Positions 7,265-15,798 are shown, numbered from the stretch's first letter. The stretch is 64,000 bases of DNA from Microcaldota archaeon (GCA_028866775.1 JAGWHK010000001.1:46007-110006), one strand, 5' to 3'. The notes: generated by a model not told the origin, from the letters alone. Numbers and translations are program-made.

Positions 7265-7836
7265 TGTACATACCGCCCGCATACAAAAGGCTCAAGAGGG
7301 CGCCTCAGGTGATGCTGCCAAAGGACATAGGGATAGTGATAGCTTATACAGGGCTGAACAAGCAGAGCAAGTGCTTCGACGCCGGGACTGGGAGCGGCTG
7401 GCTGGCGGTGTCGCTGGCGAGGGTTGCGAAGGAGGTCACAAGCTACGAGATAAGGGACGAGTTCATGAAGCTCGCCCAAAAGAATGCAAGGAACGAGGGG
7501 CTCAAGAACCTCAGGATAATGAAGGGGGACCCAATCAAGAGGATCGTGGGAAAGGATTTTGACCTTGTCACCCTGGATATGCCGGATTCGGACAAGGCCG
7601 TGCCGAACGCCTACAAGGCGCTCAAGAATGGGGGTTACATCTTCGGTTACCTGCCGCATATTGAGCAGATGAAGAAGTTCATAAGGGCCCTCGGGAAGCA
7701 GAGGTTCGGGGAAATAAACGCCTACGAGCTGATCGCAAGGGACATGATAACCAGGAAGGAGGGTACAAGGCCCTCGACAAAGGGGGTCTGGCACACCGCA
7801 TATCTCGTCTTCGCCCGCAAGCCCGAAGTTCAGTAA
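7264..7836 (+). CDS. trmI: tRNA (adenine-N1)-methyltransferase TrmI, N-terminal domain missing
   Basis: The 190 residues match the catalytic part of archaeal TrmI, which makes m1A at positions 57/58 of tRNA. The start KRAPQVMLPKDIGIVIAYTG corresponds to the family's KRGPQ-x-x-x-PKD block. FDAGTGSGWLAVSLA is the SAM loop, LDMPDSDKA replaces the LDLP-x-P motif, and TRPSTKGVWHTAYLVFARK is the typical end. Family members are about 250 residues with a 70-75 residue beta domain first. Here the ATG overlaps the topA stop and that domain is absent. Whether the enzyme still forms the usual tetramer is open. Confidence 0.85.
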   Translation: MYIPPAYKRLKRAPQVMLPKDIGIVIAYTGLNKQSKCFDAGTGSGWLAVSLARVAKEVTSYEIRDEFMKLAQKNARNEGLKNLRIMKGDPIKRIVGKDFDLVTLDMPDSDKAVPNAYKALKNGGYIFGYLPHIEQMKKFIRALGKQRFGEINAYELIARDMITRKEGTRPSTKGVWHTAYLVFARKPEVQ

Positions 7837-7878
7837 GCCTTAAATATTTCCTTTGTGTGAGTCTGTTGCAGGGGAAGA

Positions 7879-9330
7879 ATGGCAGAAGCTACGAAACAGA
7901 GCTCCGAATCGAAATCAGTTCCTACGATAAACAAGGTCGACGCGTTAAGCCCTCTTGACGGGAGGTACAGGAGGCACACCGAGAAGCTCGCAGAGATATT
8001 CAGCGAGCGCGGGCTCATAAAGTACAGGATGATAGTCGAGGGGGAATACTTCCTATTCCTGCACGCCAAGGGACTGGGCCGCAGGAGGCTGTCCAGCGAG
8101 GAGGAGTCGAGCGTGCGCTTCATGTGCAACGTGACTCCCGAGGCTGCCCAGATCGTCAAGGACATAGAGGTCAGAGGCGCGTTCGGCATACCTGCGACAA
8201 ACCACGATGTTAAGGCCGTCGAATATTACATGGCCCAGAACTTCAGGTCGGGCTCCCTCAAGGACACGACAAGCATGCTTCATATAGGTCTAACCTCAGA
8301 GGACACGAACAACATAGCCTATGCGCTCATGCTGCGGGAAGCCGTCGGTATGGTGCTCATGCCGGCCTATTCCGACATACTTACAAAGATGGCTGAACTG
8401 GCGACCGAGCACAAGGATCTTCCCATGTTGGCCCGCACCCATGGACAGGCAGCCTCGCCGACGACTTTCGGCAAGGAGATCGCTGTCTTCAGGAGCCGGC
8501 TATATGAACAGGCGAAGCAGGTGACGGGCTTCAGGATCTCGGCCAAGCTCAATGGCGCAACAGGCAACTACAACGCCCAGAGGCTCGCATTCCCGGATGT
8601 CGACTGGCCTGGATTCACGCGCGAGTTCATAGAGGGGCATCTGAATGGCATGGGCTGCAAGGGGGGGCCTAAGCTCAAGACCAACCTCCTGACCACCCAG
8701 ATAGAGCCGCATGACACCTACGCGGGGCTATTCGACGGCATAAGGAGGCTCAACACCGTACTGATAGACTTCAACCAGGACATGTGGAGGTATATAAGCG
8801 ACGGCTGGCTCAAGCTGAAGCCGGTAGCCGGAGAGGTAGGCTCATCGACAATGCCGCACAAGGTCAACCCAATCAACTTCGAGACCAGCGAGGGCAATCT
8901 AGGAATGGCCAACGCGATGTTTGAGTTCTTCTCGAGGAAGCTGCCGATATCAAGATTGCAGAGGGACCTTTCAGACTCCACGGTCGAGAGGAACTTCGGG
9001 ACTGCGCTCGGTCACTCAATGATAGGCTACAAGGAACTGCTCAACGGGCTGGGCAAGATAGCCGTGAATGAGACCGCGATGAGGGGTGCCCTGGAGGCCA
9101 ACCCCCAGGTCCTCACAGAGGCGGTGCAGACAGTCCTCAGGACAGAAGGCAAGGACGACGCCTACGAGAGGCTCAAGGAGCTCTCCCGCGGCAAGGAGCT
9201 GACACTGGGCCAGATAAGGGAGTTTGTCAAGGAGCTCGACATCCCGGAAGAAAAAAAGAAGACCCTCCTGGAGCTAACCCCGTCCACCTATCTTGGGATA
9301 GCATCCAGGCTGGTCAACGAAGGCACCTAG
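7879..9330 (+). CDS. purB: adenylosuccinate lyase
   Basis: A 483-residue fumarase/aspartase-superfamily lyase that cleaves SAICAR and adenylosuccinate in purine synthesis. It opens with DALSPLDGRYRR, the mark of the long type best known from Escherichia coli. It contains TSEDTNNIAYALML, the catalytic His in LARTHGQAASPTTFGKEIAV, and the signature GEVGSSTMPHKVNPINFE with its mobile serine loop. The first 20 or so residues before the conserved part are polar and Ser/Lys-rich. No other purine genes are nearby, so it may serve mainly IMP-to-AMP conversion. The last four bases overlap the convergent regulator. Confidence 0.95.
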   Translation: MAEATKQSSESKSVPTINKVDALSPLDGRYRRHTEKLAEIFSERGLIKYRMIVEGEYFLFLHAKGLGRRRLSSEEESSVRFMCNVTPEAAQIVKDIEVRGAFGIPATNHDVKAVEYYMAQNFRSGSLKDTTSMLHIGLTSEDTNNIAYALMLREAVGMVLMPAYSDILTKMAELATEHKDLPMLARTHGQAASPTTFGKEIAVFRSRLYEQAKQVTGFRISAKLNGATGNYNAQRLAFPDVDWPGFTREFIEGHLNGMGCKGGPKLKTNLLTTQIEPHDTYAGLFDGIRRLNTVLIDFNQDMWRYISDGWLKLKPVAGEVGSSTMPHKVNPINFETSEGNLGMANAMFEFFSRKLPISRLQRDLSDSTVERNFGTALGHSMIGYKELLNGLGKIAVNETAMRGALEANPQVLTEAVQTVLRTEGKDDAYERLKELSRGKELTLGQIREFVKELDIPEEKKKTLLELTPSTYLGIASRLVNEGT

Positions 9331-9629
9331 TTCTTCCATACTTCGATAGGTTGCGCCGCAATTACCTCGCGCCTCCTCGCTGAGATTATTGAGATCAGCT
9401 CCTTCGGATCGCTCCTGGGCCTGATTCCGGGAACTGTCTCATAATACTTGTTGCGGTTCAGGTGCATGTCGTCCACGAACCGCACCAGTCCCATCGCGCG
9501 GAGCTCCTCCAGGTGCTGCTTCACAGTGGAGGGCGACAGCCTCAGCTCTCTGCTTATGTCCGTAAGTGCCCGCTTGTGTGTCTCAAGCGATTGCATTATT
9601 GCCTGCTTGGTTTCGAAGTTCTTTCCCAT
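9327..9629 (-). CDS. ArsR-like winged-helix regulator
   Basis: From the ATG at 9629 (MGKNFETKQAIMQSL) the protein is 100 residues and is mostly one winged helix: HKRALTDISRELRLSPSTVK as helix-turn-helix, then LEELRAMGLVRFVDD and a hairpin HLNRNKYYETVP. The frame stays open to 9719, but the 30-residue extension is basic and unlike the family. A minus-strand TATA-like element at about 9762-9772 would give a leader near 100 bases if the ATG is right, so the longer form is not fully excluded. Its target is unknown. Confidence 0.7.
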   Translation of the reverse strand: MGKNFETKQAIMQSLETHKRALTDISRELRLSPSTVKQHLEELRAMGLVRFVDDMHLNRNKYYETVPGIRPRSDPKELISIISARRREVIAAQPIEVWKN

Positions 9630-9894
9630 CCAATCCACCACACGCCGTATAGGCAGGCAGCGTTTGGAGCCCACGCGGGGGGCGTCCAGAGCGCGCAGAC
9701 ATCCAAACCGCAAACCCAACCCATCTGCCCGTGCCTATTCGGCAATAATTACTACAAACCAATGTTTATATAGAGTTAGCATTTATTCAACTAAATTTTA
9801 CGGTTTTGTTGTTATTGCACAGTCCAATATATAGGGACCTAACAAAAACGCAACTTTTAATACTATGATGCTAATCTAAACTAATAGGGAGTCG
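9630..9894. other. divergent regulatory region between two transcription factor genes
   Basis: This 265-base spacer separates the minus-strand winged-helix gene from the plus-strand Lrp-type gene. The half nearest 9895 is AT-rich. It includes TTTATATAGAG near 9763, readable as a TATA box in either direction, and AATATATAGGG near 9827, which suits neither start exactly. The CTTTTAATACTATG stretch near 9855-9868 is about 30 bases ahead of the ATG at 9895 and best fits its promoter. I see no tRNA, repeat or convincing RNA structure here. Confidence 0.4.
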
Positions 9895-10914
9895 ATGAAG
9901 GAATACAGCTATATCAAGAGGGCGATATTTAGGGAGCTCTGCGAGAACTCCAGGATCAGCACCACAGAGCTTGCGCAGAAGGTCAAATGCTCAAGGAACA
10001 CAGTTCTCAGCAACATGAGGGCCCTGGACAATGAGTTGGGGCTCTTCCACACGATCGAGTTCAACAGGGAGGCAACGCACACGAACTACGTCCAGGTCTG
10101 GTGCGTGAGATTCGGAAACAAACCAACCACGGATGAGCTTAGGAAGCTATTTGAAGATGATTACAGGGCCAGGTTTGTGGCCGAGACAGAGGGAGACTTC
10201 GACCTGATCGTGAATGTGGCCGCGGATATGGCGGACAGGTACATGAACTGGAGCATAAGGACCATGACCAGGCTGCTCCCTTACATACCGAAGATGATGC
10301 CTTCTGCGATAATACTGCCGCATACCGGGTTCTTCATCGTGAGGAACGAGCTCCTCGACAAACTGGACCTATCCTATCTTGGGATTGACGAGGTGGACAA
10401 GAAGATACTGCTGGCGCTGAACGAAAACTCCAGGATGAGCTTCCTTGAGATCTCCAAGCTGGTCGGTGCCAACGTCGAGACGGTGAGGTACAGAATAAAC
10501 AAGATAATGAAGAGGGGGGTCATACGCAGGTTCACAACCGTGCTCAGGAGGCCGCCGACAGAATACAACATAGCGTTCTTCGGGAACTACGAGATGGCCC
10601 CCGGAATCAGGGAGCGCTACACAGAGGCCATGAAGTACTACATCACAGTTGATGAGAGGCTCCCTCTCGTAAACACCTTCCAGTACCTGTCGCTGACCAC
10701 CGGCAGCCATTCCCTCTTCGGCATGGGATGCTTCGACAGCGAGGAGGCTGCCATAAAGGACGGCGTGATGGCACACAAGGAGATCTACAGGGAGGACCGT
10801 CCCAGGATAAACTTTGCCAGGATCACGAACGTGATAAAGGGCTACCTGCCGCTGAGGAGCGTAGACATCGCCAAGGACTACAGGCAGATAGCCTGGGACC
10901 CTGAGAAGTACTGA
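9895..10914 (+). CDS. tandem Lrp/AsnC-type transcription regulator
   Basis: A 339-residue regulator with two Lrp-like halves. Residues 5-55 hold the first helix-turn-helix (SRISTTELAQKVKCSRNTVL), followed by a RAM-like domain containing FVAETEGDFDLIVNV. The second half begins near residue 163 with IDEVDKKILLALNENSRMSF and LEISKLVGANVETVRYRINK, and ends in another alpha-beta domain. It is related in layout to the regulator at 1820-3229 but lacks that protein's N-terminal beta unit. The fusion of two units suggests it acts as a monomer equivalent of an Lrp dimer. Ligand and targets are unknown. Confidence 0.75.
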   Translation: MKEYSYIKRAIFRELCENSRISTTELAQKVKCSRNTVLSNMRALDNELGLFHTIEFNREATHTNYVQVWCVRFGNKPTTDELRKLFEDDYRARFVAETEGDFDLIVNVAADMADRYMNWSIRTMTRLLPYIPKMMPSAIILPHTGFFIVRNELLDKLDLSYLGIDEVDKKILLALNENSRMSFLEISKLVGANVETVRYRINKIMKRGVIRRFTTVLRRPPTEYNIAFFGNYEMAPGIRERYTEAMKYYITVDERLPLVNTFQYLSLTTGSHSLFGMGCFDSEEAAIKDGVMAHKEIYREDRPRINFARITNVIKGYLPLRSVDIAKDYRQIAWDPEKY

Positions 10915-10984
10915 ACAGATGGCTTCGTAACCTAAGATGAGCTTGATACGTTGCGCTCTTAAGCGTTTGGGGCAAAAGGTAAGC

Positions 10985-12193
10985 ATGGAAAAATCAATGG
11001 CCACGATCGCGGAGCGGGTTGAGGGCTACCGTGAGGCAATGGTAAAGACTCTCTGTGATATGATAGCGATCAAGGCGATATCGCCGCTGAGCGGCGGGAA
11101 CGGGGAATCGGCAAGGGCTGATTTCCTGGGGAATGTGCTGAAGGGCTGGGGCTTCGAGGTAAAGAGGTACGACTACAAAGACGAATCCTCTGTGCAGCGG
11201 CCGAACATCGTGGTGAAGTTCGGCAAGGCGAGAAAAACAATCTGGTTCATAGCACACATGGACACAGTGGCAGAAGGTGACCTAACACTGTGGAAGACCA
11301 ATCCGTTCAAGGCGGTGGTGAAGGACGGGACTGTCTATGGTAGGGGGTCGCTCGACAATGGGCAGGACCTTGTTGCCGCAATGTATGCGCTCAGGGTTGC
11401 GAAGGAGATGGGCATAAGTGGGGAATACAACTTCGGGCTTGCCCTCGTGGCGGATGAGGAGCTGGGCAGCAAGTACGGAATCCAGAAGATTATCAGAGAA
11501 GGAGTGTTCCAGAGCGAGGACATGTTCGTGGTCCCTGACGCAGGGGTCGAGACTGGCGAGACCATAGAGATAGCGGAGAAGGGCATCCTGACGATGAAGG
11601 TGACTGTCAAGGGCCATCAGGTGCACGCCAGCCTGCCAGAGCTTGGCAAGAATGCCTTCAGGTACAGCACGAGGTTCCTCCAGAGGGCCGACGAGCTCCT
11701 GCACGCGAAGTACGACGGGACAGACGACCTGCTGGGGAAGTCGACCTTCGAGATGACGAAGCACGAGAAGAACGTGGACAGCACGAATATCATCCCTGGC
11801 ATCGATGTCTCTTACATCGACTGCAGGGTGATACCCGGCTACAAGCTTGATGACATACTGGCTGACATGAACGCCATCGCAAAAGGGGACGGCTTTGCCA
11901 GCGATGGGGTCAGCATAGAGGTAGGCGTATTCAACAGGGAGGATGCAGTGCCGAAGACGGCACCAGACTCGGAAGTTGCGGTGAGGCTGTCAAGATGCAT
12001 AAAGGCGGTTCTGGGGATCGAACCGAGATTTGTCGGGATTGGGGGCGGGACGTGCGCCAAATTCTTCAGGGAGAAGGGTTTTCCTGCAGTCGTCTGGAGC
12101 AAGCAATCGCTGCTGGCGCATCAGCCCAACGAGCCCGCAAAGGTGGACGACATGGTGACAGACGCCAAGGTCTTTGTCGCGATGCTGATCTAG
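10985..12193 (+). CDS. M20-family metallopeptidase/deacylase (ArgE/DapE/ACY1 type)
   Basis: The 402-residue product (ATG at 10985, with another in-frame ATG four codons on) is a two-zinc amidohydrolase. Metal and catalytic motifs are visible in order: FIAHMDTVAEGD, YGRGSLDNGQDLVAAMYAL with the bridging Asp, the catalytic Glu pair in LVADEELGSKYG, PDAGVETGE, and the final His in LAHQPNE. The lid domain begins about MKVTVKGHQVHASLPELGKN. Family members remove acyl or succinyl groups from amino acids or cut dipeptides. This sequence does not decide between them, and no lysine or arginine biosynthesis genes are adjacent, so a peptidase role is as likely. Confidence 0.85.
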   Translation: MEKSMATIAERVEGYREAMVKTLCDMIAIKAISPLSGGNGESARADFLGNVLKGWGFEVKRYDYKDESSVQRPNIVVKFGKARKTIWFIAHMDTVAEGDLTLWKTNPFKAVVKDGTVYGRGSLDNGQDLVAAMYALRVAKEMGISGEYNFGLALVADEELGSKYGIQKIIREGVFQSEDMFVVPDAGVETGETIEIAEKGILTMKVTVKGHQVHASLPELGKNAFRYSTRFLQRADELLHAKYDGTDDLLGKSTFEMTKHEKNVDSTNIIPGIDVSYIDCRVIPGYKLDDILADMNAIAKGDGFASDGVSIEVGVFNREDAVPKTAPDSEVAVRLSRCIKAVLGIEPRFVGIGGGTCAKFFREKGFPAVVWSKQSLLAHQPNEPAKVDDMVTDAKVFVAMLI

Positions 12194-12463
12194 TCAGAGA
12201 GTTGCCCCTATGGTCTGTATCCTGTCAACGCCATCGAGTCTTAGAATGTGCCTCAGGTGCTTGCTGCCGCCGCCATGGCAGTCGAGTATACTCCTGGCGT
12301 CATGGCCATGGTTGTCCCTGGCGCTTACGTCGGCTCCGTCCCTGGCCAGCCTCTCGGCGCGCCTCAGGTTGCCTTCCTTCAACGCCAAGAGAAGAGGCGT
12401 GTTCCCGTTGCTGTCCCTGATGTCCTGCGAGGTCCTGCCTGCCTTAGCTTGGATTGCCTTCAT
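12194..12463 (-). CDS. short ankyrin-repeat protein
   Basis: An 89-residue protein with one clear ankyrin repeat and part of a second: DSNGNTPLLLALKEGNLRRA, ERLARDGADVSARDNHGHDA. The remainder (ILDCHGGGSKHLRHILRLDG) looks like a further degenerate repeat. It probably binds another protein. A minus-strand TATA box (TATAAATATTAT, 12492-12503) lies about 29 bases before the ATG, consistent with a leaderless transcript. Its stop touches that of the convergent M20 gene with no gap. Confidence 0.7.
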   Translation of the reverse strand: MKAIQAKAGRTSQDIRDSNGNTPLLLALKEGNLRRAERLARDGADVSARDNHGHDARSILDCHGGGSKHLRHILRLDGVDRIQTIGATL

Positions 12464-12599
12464 TTTATCACGCTATTTAACGCGACGGAAATAATATTTA
12501 TATCTGACGATTGGCTGGCGATTGGTATTTGTGCCTTTTGTACAACCGCTAAGGATTAGAAGCTAAGCTGAGCGCCCCCATTGTCGCGCTTAGAATAGA

Positions 12600-13559
12600 T
12601 TAATGGCCCGTCAGCAGCTTCTTTGCCGCCTTGTATATCTGGCTTGTACGCGGCGACAATTCCGGATAGTTATCGAGCACTGCCTTTGTACCGGTAAGCG
12701 ACACGCCCATCTTCTGCGCCTGCTCTACACCAAACTTTACCTGGTTGGAGAGCTTTGGGGTGGTCGCGTCTGCATCTGCCGAGAGTTTGCCATCGTTATG
12801 GGCCCTCAATATTGACTCCATAAAGCCCGAAGTTATTGGGGGGCTTTGGGAAAGCAGTCGCAGCACTTCGCCAGTGTCTATCTCTGCCTGTGGCTGATGA
12901 TTCTGGGTTGCAAATACGAGCTCTGCCGCCTCTGCATCTATGACCCACTTTGCGTAAGCCGCTATATTGTGGATTGCCTTTGCAGCTTCTGCCGCGCCGA
13001 GCTTGCCCACATAGCCATAGCGATACTCTGTTCTTGCTTTTCCAGGAATTTCAATCGCACCTGAAAGCGCCTTGAATATGCCTTCAACTCGTTCGAAGAC
13101 CAATTTGTCACCGGACACGTATACCGCAGCGCCATTTGGGGTTCCTGCCTTGAGCACCTCGTTGGGGCCACCCCCGTATGCCATTTTCAGGTAGTTAATT
13201 CCTTTTGGCTTCAATAGGGCGGCATTCGCCTTTGAGTAGTCCTCGGTTGAATTCGACCCTTCGATCAGTGTATCTCCCTTTGACAGCATAGAGGATAGCT
13301 GCTGCACCATTCCAGCCGTTTCGGCGTCCGGCAAGACCATAGTCAATACCGTGATTTGTAGGGAAGATGCCCTGAGCCTCTTTGCAAAATCAGCCAAACT
13401 CGTCGAGGTTTCAAAGCCCTCCCTGTCCTTGAACTGGACCAATTTCTGCTCTGTCCTGTTGTATACAACTACTGAATAATCATTTTTGCGCAGCACCTCA
13501 GCCATCTTGCTGCCCATGTCGCCAGCTCCGATAATACCCACTTTTTGGTTTGTTGGCAT
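12600..13559 (-). CDS. beta-hydroxyacid dehydrogenase/6-phosphogluconate dehydrogenase-like oxidoreductase
   Basis: Starting at the ATG at 13559 (MPTNQKVGIIGAG) this is a 319-residue NAD(P)-dependent enzyme. It has the Rossmann loop VGIIGAGDMGSKMAEVLRKN, then VVVYNRTEQK, whose Asn-Arg suggests NADP preference. The substrate-side segment TLIEGSNSTEDYSKA aligns with the D-x-S-T/N motif, and the catalytic lysine is probably in GYVGKLGAAEAAKAIHN. Known relatives are 3-hydroxyisobutyrate, glyoxylate and 6-phosphogluconate dehydrogenases; the substrate cannot be assigned. A minus-strand TATA (ATATATAAAC region near 13596-13604) is placed well for this start. Confidence 0.8.
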   Translation of the reverse strand: MPTNQKVGIIGAGDMGSKMAEVLRKNDYSVVVYNRTEQKLVQFKDREGFETSTSLADFAKRLRASSLQITVLTMVLPDAETAGMVQQLSSMLSKGDTLIEGSNSTEDYSKANAALLKPKGINYLKMAYGGGPNEVLKAGTPNGAAVYVSGDKLVFERVEGIFKALSGAIEIPGKARTEYRYGYVGKLGAAEAAKAIHNIAAYAKWVIDAEAAELVFATQNHQPQAEIDTGEVLRLLSQSPPITSGFMESILRAHNDGKLSADADATTPKLSNQVKFGVEQAQKMGVSLTGTKAVLDNYPELSPRTSQIYKAAKKLLTGH

Positions 13560-13647
13560 CCTATCACTCTGCACCAATATTGATTTTTAAGGGATATATA
13601 AACAGTGGTACAGGGATTTGAAGTTGAGAGGCAGACGGGGTTTTTAA

Positions 13648-14006
13648 TTAAATTTTCCTTATTCTGTACCTGCCCAATTCCACTACTGTTATTGATTTTG
13701 GCAGCTTTTTGAGATCAGCCGTTTTAAGGAAGTTTTCCAGCACTCCCCTTATTTGGCCGGAATTGAACGAAAATGGGAGCCGTAATATGATAACGCCGTA
13801 TGCAGGAAGCCTTGAGGCAACGACAAGGGCCCCAAAATCGAGGTCTTTGGTCACTGTACGCTCTTCCGCCTTGTGGCGTATGAAAGAATCTCCGTGTCAG
13901 ATGCATTACTGAAACCCACGTCACTAACGTGAACGGCAGTTAAATTTAGTTTAGCAAACAGGCTGACTGTGGAACGAGGGACGTTTGCATCCAGGACGAA
14001 TTTCAT
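13648..14006 (-). pseudogene. DUF5615 PIN-like toxin, frameshifted
   Basis: An ATG at 14006 overlaps the antitoxin stop by four bases (ATGA) and opens a frame that reads MKFVLDANVPRSTVSLFAKL, then SDVGFSNASDTEILSYA, the first half of a DUF5615 PIN-like ribonuclease domain. That frame meets a stop near 13859. The second half continues in another frame as RTVTKDLDFGALVVASRLPA through VENFLK-like helices to 13648. Joining ILSYA to a segment reading about HKAEERTVTKDLDFG restores a normal domain, so a single-base change near 13870-13880 splits the gene. It could be a true inactivated toxin, a sequencing error or, less likely, programmed frameshifting. Confidence 0.75.
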
Positions 14007-14227
14007 CTGCTTACCGTGAGCAGCCCGATCTTCTCCTCTGATATGACCTTGGCGGCGTACTTCAGCACGGCTAGTATGTCGGTCCTTTTTATGGCATACT
14101 CTTCCTCGACCTCCTTGAAGGTCATTCCGCCAGAGAGGGCTCCAAGGACATCGTCTACGGTTATCCTGGTGCCCTTTATAGTAGGCTTTCCGAAACGGAT
14201 ATTCTTGTTCAGCGTTATTTCAGTCAT
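14003..14227 (-). CDS. DUF433 antitoxin
   Basis: A 74-residue DUF433 protein: ITLNKNIRFGKPTIKGTRIT contains the family's GKP-x-I-x-GTRI motif. The following VDDVLGALSGGMTFKEVEEE and YAIKRTDILAVLKYAAKV match the helix-turn-helix-like rest. DUF433 proteins are the usual partners of DUF5615 PIN-like toxins, and the toxin start overlaps this stop by four bases. It would bind and neutralise the toxin and repress its own promoter. With the toxin frameshifted, the antitoxin may now be free-standing. Confidence 0.85.
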   Translation of the reverse strand: MTEITLNKNIRFGKPTIKGTRITVDDVLGALSGGMTFKEVEEEYAIKRTDILAVLKYAAKVISEEKIGLLTVSR

Positions 14228-14400
14228 TCAACCACACCGATAATATTGCGCCTCTAAGATACTTAAAGCTTGAGTTTAAGCGGGGGTGAGGATTGGCCCT
14301 GTAGACAAGATTGACGGGTTTTTGAAGGCGGTTTTGGGGGGATTTAATTCGTTAAATTAGTGCCACTTAAGCTTTAAAGCGCGTTATCCCAAACGAATAC

Positions 14401-15549
14401 ATGGCAAAAAGGAAGTTACTGGTAAACCACGTATATTACAGGCCGGTAGGCCACGCCCTAGAGGGTCTCAAATTTGCCAGGGGCTTCCTCGCTGCAAACA
14501 AGAACCTTGAGATTCATCTGGCCCTGAACAAGAAAACGCCAACAGAGCTCGCGGCAGGGGCACCTTGGCTGAAGAAGGTCTATCCCATAGACCTGGACGA
14601 GGTGGCGAAGAAGGGCAAAAAGGCGGCATGCGTAGCCAAAATCCCAAAGGAATGGGATTACATAGTCACGAATTACAGCCCCAGATCGGAATACAAGGAC
14701 GCCAAGACCTTGGATCCAGAGGCAGAGGGGCTAGTGAGATATCTTGATATTGTAGACAACGTGTTAGTCTCGCACAACTCCAGGGGCGCCATCTATAATA
14801 GGACTGAGCTGCCAAAATCATTGAAATACAGGAGGACAAAGCTTACGCTTGAGGTTCCTAGAAAGGCGAAGACCTTTGCAAGGCGCTATAGATTCAATGG
14901 GCTGAAGATATGCATGCTGCTCGGCGGCTCTGCTGGGCCCAAATATTATCCAGCTATTGGAAGCTGGGAGAAAGTAATCAGGGCTTTGAATGCGGAGTTT
15001 CCAGGCCTGAGGGTGTATGTAACGGGTGTGAGCAGGCAGAAAGCCGGGCGGACTGTGACCAAGGCATATAGCAAAGAGGGAATCCAGGAGCTGATTGGAA
15101 AATTCGATAATGTGGTTGACTGCTACGACATAGGCCTGTGGAACCAGGTCGCGTTGCTGCAGGAATGTGACCTTCTCATAGCTCCCCACAGCGGATTCGC
15201 GTTCCTGGCATCATGCGTCGGCAGGCCCTGGCTTGCCCTCTCAGGCGGAAATTGGCCGGAATACTTCTTCAATGAGACCCCATTCTACTCGGTGCTCCCT
15301 GACGATCCGTATTTCCCGTATCATTGCGTGGGAAGATACGGAGATGACAATGTGGCCAAGATGAAGCGGAAACATATCCCTTCATTTGAACCGAGGAGGT
15401 TTGAACGGAGGATACCAGAGATAGTCAAGGGTGTAAAGCTCTTGCTAGACAAAAGATTCACATACGAAAGGGCCTTGGAATGGAACAAGAAGAATATAGC
15501 GAAATGCAACTGCATCAAAAGCCGGCTTATGACCAAGGAAACGATATAG
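14401..15549 (+). CDS. GT9/heptosyltransferase-like glycosyltransferase
   Basis: The 382-residue protein resembles GT-B-fold enzymes of the ADP-heptose transferase group. The first half starts with KRKLLVNHVYYRPVGHALEG. The second half has LKICMLLGGSAGPKYYPAIG and, near residue 260-280, LIAPHSGFAFLASCVGRPWL, which matches the donor-site H-S-G motif of GT9. Archaea do not make LPS, so it more likely builds surface glycans or N-glycans; the sugar is unknown. A TATA-like AAGCTTTAAAG at 14369-14379 is close to the ATG. It stands alone between the toxin-antitoxin locus and a tRNA. Confidence 0.65.
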   Translation: MAKRKLLVNHVYYRPVGHALEGLKFARGFLAANKNLEIHLALNKKTPTELAAGAPWLKKVYPIDLDEVAKKGKKAACVAKIPKEWDYIVTNYSPRSEYKDAKTLDPEAEGLVRYLDIVDNVLVSHNSRGAIYNRTELPKSLKYRRTKLTLEVPRKAKTFARRYRFNGLKICMLLGGSAGPKYYPAIGSWEKVIRALNAEFPGLRVYVTGVSRQKAGRTVTKAYSKEGIQELIGKFDNVVDCYDIGLWNQVALLQECDLLIAPHSGFAFLASCVGRPWLALSGGNWPEYFFNETPFYSVLPDDPYFPYHCVGRYGDDNVAKMKRKHIPSFEPRRFERRIPEIVKGVKLLLDKRFTYERALEWNKKNIAKCNCIKSRLMTKETI

Positions 15550-15612
15550 GGGCTTTTCGGAAAGTCTTAAAAGAGCATCTCCACTTATTTTGTCGTCGTA
15601 AAATTGACCGCT

Positions 15613-15731
15613 TGACGGGGGTGAGATTTGAACTCACGGTCTCTAGATTTCTCTTCATAGCAAATGAATGCTCGTTACTCATAGTGCTAAGCACATGAGT
15701 CTAGCGCTCTACCAGGCTGAGCTACCCCGCC
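15613..15731 (-). tRNA. tRNA with CAT anticodon (elongator Met or Ile2), with intron
   Basis: Read on the minus strand: a 7-bp acceptor stem (GGCGGGG with CCCCGTC, one G-U pair), TA, D stem GCTC/GAGC, anticodon stem CTAGA/TCTAG, variable loop AGACC, T stem GTGAG/CTCAC with TTCAAAT, and discriminator A. The anticodon CAT is followed by a 45-base insert at the canonical 37/38 site. The insert folds back on the anticodon (ACTCAT with ATGAGT and GTGC with GCAC), as expected for a splicing bulge-helix-bulge. The anticodon stem lacks the three G-C pairs of initiators. CCA is not encoded. Confidence 0.9.
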
Positions 15732-15798
15732 GCGTCTAAGACACAAGCAAGATGGGTGGTTAATATATAAATTGCTATCGCAATCGTAGCGTGGGAGC

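Noticed and set aside
5027-7794. Long antisense frames (up to 321 codons) opposite topA and trmI
   Set aside because: They mirror highly conserved genes, have arginine/leucine-rich random composition and no motifs; they result from the GC-rich third positions of the sense genes.
15480-15698. Frame running into the intron-containing tRNA
   Set aside because: It overlaps the end of the glycosyltransferase gene and the tRNA; no motif.
15613-15731. Reading the CAT-anticodon tRNA as the initiator
   Set aside because: The anticodon stem CTAGA/TCTAG lacks the three G-C pairs of initiator tRNA. Elongator Met or Ile2 fits better, and I cannot separate those two.
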